DNA from: Acidobacteriota bacterium
GTDB lineage: Bacteria; Acidobacteriota; Terriglobia; Bryobacterales; Bryobacteraceae
Direction of reading: 5' to 3'
Length of the DNA: 46,008 nucleotides
Assembly: GCA_025352795.1 (NCBI GenBank)
Contig: JANXSF010000037.1
Location: forward strand, 1 to 46,008
Shown here: piece by piece, positions 44,002 to 46,008 of the stretch
Layout: every line of letters starts with the position of its first letter
Numbering within the stretch: the stretch's first letter is position 1
Notes under the pieces: model-generated
The model's database searches: none
The model's input: only the letters and a program-made list of their open reading frames with translations
What the model was told of the DNA's origin: nothing
Program-made: the position numbers and the translations under genes

Positions 44002-44760
44002 ATGGGTAAAACAACGCCACCTTTATTAAAAGACGACGTCACTGCACGATTGGTTGGAGCATTCAAGGATTTGATCTCCAGTGGCGGTTTGACACCAGGG
44101 GGACGACTTCCGGCAGAACGGGAACTGGCTTCAAGTTTCGGTGTCAGTCGATCTTCGTTACGGCAGGCGTTGAAGGTTTTGGAGATCATGGGGGTGATTT
44201 CGCAACGGGTGGGTGACGGCACTTATTTGAATGCTGCGGCACCGACGATACTGAATGAGCCAATGGAATTTCTGATCCTATTGGATGGCATTTCGTTCCA
44301 TGAATTAATGGAAGCGAGACGCATTGTGGAACCGGAACTGGCGGCGCGGGCAGCGATGCGGGCCACGGCAGCGGATGTGGCAGAACTGGCTGCGGTGCAT
44401 GCGCGGATGGAAGCGCATAAAGCGGATTCGGCGCGATTTGTGGAAGCGGACTTACGGTATCACCAGACGTTATTCCGCATATCTGGCAATCGGGTATGCA
44501 GCATGATGTTTACGGTGGTGCATCATTCGGTGCATAAGTTGATGGAGGTGACATCCAGTTTGGTTGATCCTGAACATACGTTAACGCTGCACCGTCGGAT
44601 CACATCGGCAATTCGGAAAGGGGATGCGGCGCAGGCGCGTCAACGGATGATTGAGCACTTGGATGATGCAGCAGGGTTGTTGGCGCGGACGGCAGCGAAG
44701 CAGGAAGAAGGTCGATTATTAAAGCGTGTTAGTAAACTAAGACCGATTGGTCTGGCATAA
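44002..44760 (+). CDS. GntR/FadR-family transcriptional regulator
   Basis: 252 residues from the ATG at 44002; an upstream GTG (43951) is rejected because the predicted promoter lies between the two. The N-terminal winged helix has LTPGGRLPAERELASSFGVS and SRSSLRQALKVLEIMGVISQ. The C-terminal FCD effector domain is all helical, with the usual metal-binding histidines (DLRYHQTLF, VVHHSVHKL and MIEHLDD). FCD regulators sense small organic acids or sugar acids. It is divergent from the TonB receptor-GH39 operon, and a palindromic FadR-type site sits in the shared promoter region, so it very likely controls that operon. Confidence 0.93.
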   Translation: MGKTTPPLLKDDVTARLVGAFKDLISSGGLTPGGRLPAERELASSFGVSRSSLRQALKVLEIMGVISQRVGDGTYLNAAAPTILNEPMEFLILLDGISFHELMEARRIVEPELAARAAMRATAADVAELAAVHARMEAHKADSARFVEADLRYHQTLFRISGNRVCSMMFTVVHHSVHKLMEVTSSLVDPEHTLTLHRRITSAIRKGDAAQARQRMIEHLDDAAGLLARTAAKQEEGRLLKRVSKLRPIGLA

Positions 44761-45056
44761 GTTGCTTCGGTACTTTTTACCGGTGATGAAATTTTTGCCG
44801 AGCGAGCAATTGCTAAGCTGACCTGCCTCATGTAAAAAGTGCAGATTCCGCAACAGTTAGCGTTAAGATGGGGGAAAAAGGCTCGTTTGGAAAGTTTGGA
44901 ACTGGAAGTGCAACGTTACTGTCAGCAACGTCATCTCCCCTGAATCGCTGTCCAAAAGGGTTGTTCGACTGGCTTTATTTCTGACCGGATGGGTCAGTTG
45001 TAATCCTGGAAGACGGTTTGACGGCGTTGTGCAGAGCAATTTGACCTGTTCTGCGA

Positions 45057-45120
45057 GGGACGCCAGGGGCTCGTGCCCGTCCCCTAGGGGCATGAATTCT
45101 CCCTGGCGTACCCAATTTTT
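45057..45120 (+). terminator. Large hairpin with T-run in the gene-free region
   Basis: ACGCCAGGG (45060-45068) pairs perfectly with CCCTGGCGT (45101-45109). The stem extends by GGG/CCC after a one-base bulge and is followed by AATTTTT (45114-45120). The loop contains a further palindrome CCCCTAGGGG (45081-45090). It could be an intrinsic terminator or the end of a small RNA. Confidence 0.45.
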
Positions 45121-45591
45121 CTGATCTGACCCTGAACATAATTGGTGAGAGGATGTGAGCGTCATTGTCGACACTAAGACCTCGCGACCTGACTTACTGC
45201 AATACAATAAAACAGATGGGTCGCAGTTACTTCACTCGCTGAAGCTACCGCCCAGCAGCTTTACCTGATTTACAGATTCACTTACCTAACTTCCCATTCA
45301 AGTAACTAATGCGAGTATTCCATGTTAGCGACCCACACAGTTTTTGGATAACTACTCGGATCGACCCGAGCGCCCTCCGCGTTGACGGAGAGGGCTTTGA
45401 GTAACAAGAGCATTCCGGCCGGAACTTATCTCTCTGAAATTGATGTTAGCAGGAGGGGTGGTAACTTGTTGAGGGGCTGGAGATGCTAAGTGGTTTGGAT
45501 AGAGAGGGATGTAGGATTTTGAATGGGTTGTGAATGACTTATTGGTGGTTGCTGAGTTTGGCTGGATTGGTTGGGCGGTGCAGGGGAAGTA

Positions 45592-45750
45592 AGGTTCGTT
45601 TCAACGGGTGATTTCGATGGTGATAGGGCTCGTTGGCAGCGGCTGCGGGTGGAGTTAGGTTCGTCTCAACGGGCGATTTCGATTCAGGTAGGCTCGTGGG
45701 CAGCGACTTCGTTTAGCGAGTTAGTTTCGTTTCAACGGGTTACATTTCAA
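45592..45750 (+). repeat. Degenerate 65-66 bp tandem repeat, about 2.4 copies
   Basis: Units begin AGGTTCGTTTCAACGGG (45592), AGGTTCGTCTCAACGGG (45657) and AGTTTCGTTTCAACGGG (45723). Units 1 and 2 stay similar along most of their length (TAGG(G)CTCGT.GGCAGCG, GAGTT end); the third decays after about 18 bp. It has no coding frame and no obvious secondary structure. Confidence 0.7.
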
Positions 45751-46008
45751 TTCGCCTGATATTGGCGGACTTCGATAAGATCCTAATTAGGAATTGAGAA
45801 TACCACGACGGTTCTAATCCTGACCGTCCACAAAGATCGATACTTGAGTCTTGAATCGACGGGGGTGCCTAGCCCGTATATCTCACCAGAGAGGTAACCA
45901 AAGGCCTGAACCAACAGCCTAAACATATGTATCAAAACATGTTTTAGCGGAAAGGGAAAAGGCCTTTGATATGACACAGTGTAGCGAACAACAGTTCCAG
46001 TTTTCTAG

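Larger units (their letters stand above)
44761..46008. other. 1.25 kb without a recognisable gene
   Basis: No frame shows a known motif, a plausible start with ribosome binding site, or a family resemblance. Visible structure includes an inverted repeat ACTTTTTAC/GTAAAAAGT (44772-44780, 44832-44840), a hairpin at 45057-45113, CTCGG/CCGAG and GCCCTC/GAGGGC stems at 45355-45395, and the perfect palindromes TTCCGGCCGGAA (45413-45424) and TCCTAATTAGGA (45781-45792). There is a C-poor, G/T-rich tract at 45440-45600 and a 65-bp tandem repeat from 45592. The short frame at 44839-44943 (GTG start, QIPQQLALRWGKKARLESLE) looks protein-like and may be the remnant of a decayed gene. No tRNA was found. 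Confidence 0.5.

Noticed and set aside
44863-45207. 114-residue minus-strand frame (MYCSKSGREV...)
   Set aside because: It runs through a large hairpin and a palindrome, has no convincing ribosome binding site, and no recognisable motif. Low-confidence only; it might be part of a repeated element.
45592-45750. CRISPR-like array: GTTTCAACGGG at about 65-bp spacing
   Set aside because: The sequences between the repeats are similar to each other, only three units exist, and the repeat core is short and degenerate. This is a tandem repeat, not repeats with unique spacers.
45783-45977. 64-residue minus-strand frame at the right edge
   Set aside because: Short, no ribosome binding site, no family resemblance, covers palindromic DNA.

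Overview
This window looks like a chromosomal segment from a member of the Acidobacteriota, possibly Solibacter/Bryobacter-like. No rRNA or marker alignment was available, so that is inference. It rests on gene content: an Oar-like TonB-dependent receptor with an N-terminal carboxypeptidase-regulatory domain, a DUF1549/DUF1553 plus DUF1501 pair, a PEP-CTERM protein, many secreted beta-propeller proteins, a stand-alone YvcK and an FtsK-amidase-TruB operon. A PVC-group bacterium is the main alternative.

Layout. (1) 1-4429, minus strand: the edge of an IS3-family insertion sequence that has cut off a YncE-like propeller gene, preceded in the same operon by an M28 metallopeptidase, two class I methyltransferases and a GT2 glycosyltransferase (surface glycan theme). 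(2) 4487-8734: a RodZ-like protein, an APC permease and a PQQ-propeller/EF-hand protein. (3) 8929-15183: pyruvate kinase divergent from an ftsK-amidase-truB operon. (4) 15316-23141, minus strand: a parvulin PPIase, an unidentified secreted protein, a PEP-CTERM protein, a sugar-isomerase-like TIM barrel, DUF1501 and DUF1549/1553. (5) 23298-26599, minus strand: glmU, yvcK and a TPR protein (cell-wall precursor theme). (6) 26681-31295, minus strand: an ABC ATPase with an unusual ABC-2 permease-amidohydrolase fusion, a PfpI/DJ-1 protein and a beta-lactamase-fold serine hydrolase. (7) 31342-38966: a HerA-like ATPase; a DUF4198/TolB-like/core-MetE operon on minus; and a plus-strand operon of FG-GAP, propeller and c-type cytochrome proteins. 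(8) 38943-44760: a TonB receptor and GH39 glycosidase operon with a divergent GntR/FadR-type regulator and a clear palindromic operator. (9) 44761-46008: about 1.2 kb with no recognisable gene, holding palindromes, a G/T-skewed tract and a degenerate 65-bp tandem repeat.

Regulation and repeats. Translation signals seem to fall in two classes. Some genes have clear Shine-Dalgarno sites, including ones that support GTG or TTG starts. Several first-in-operon genes (GT2, ftsK, the TIM barrel, glmU, the serine hydrolase) instead have a -10-like hexamer 6-7 nt before the start codon and no Shine-Dalgarno site, suggesting leaderless mRNAs. Two dispersed palindromic repeat families occupy intergenic spaces, one of them able to form terminator hairpins.

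The most unusual protein is the ABC-2 permease-amidohydrolase fusion. The best-supported regulatory unit is GntR/operator/TonB/GH39. No CRISPR array, tRNA, rRNA or prophage was seen.
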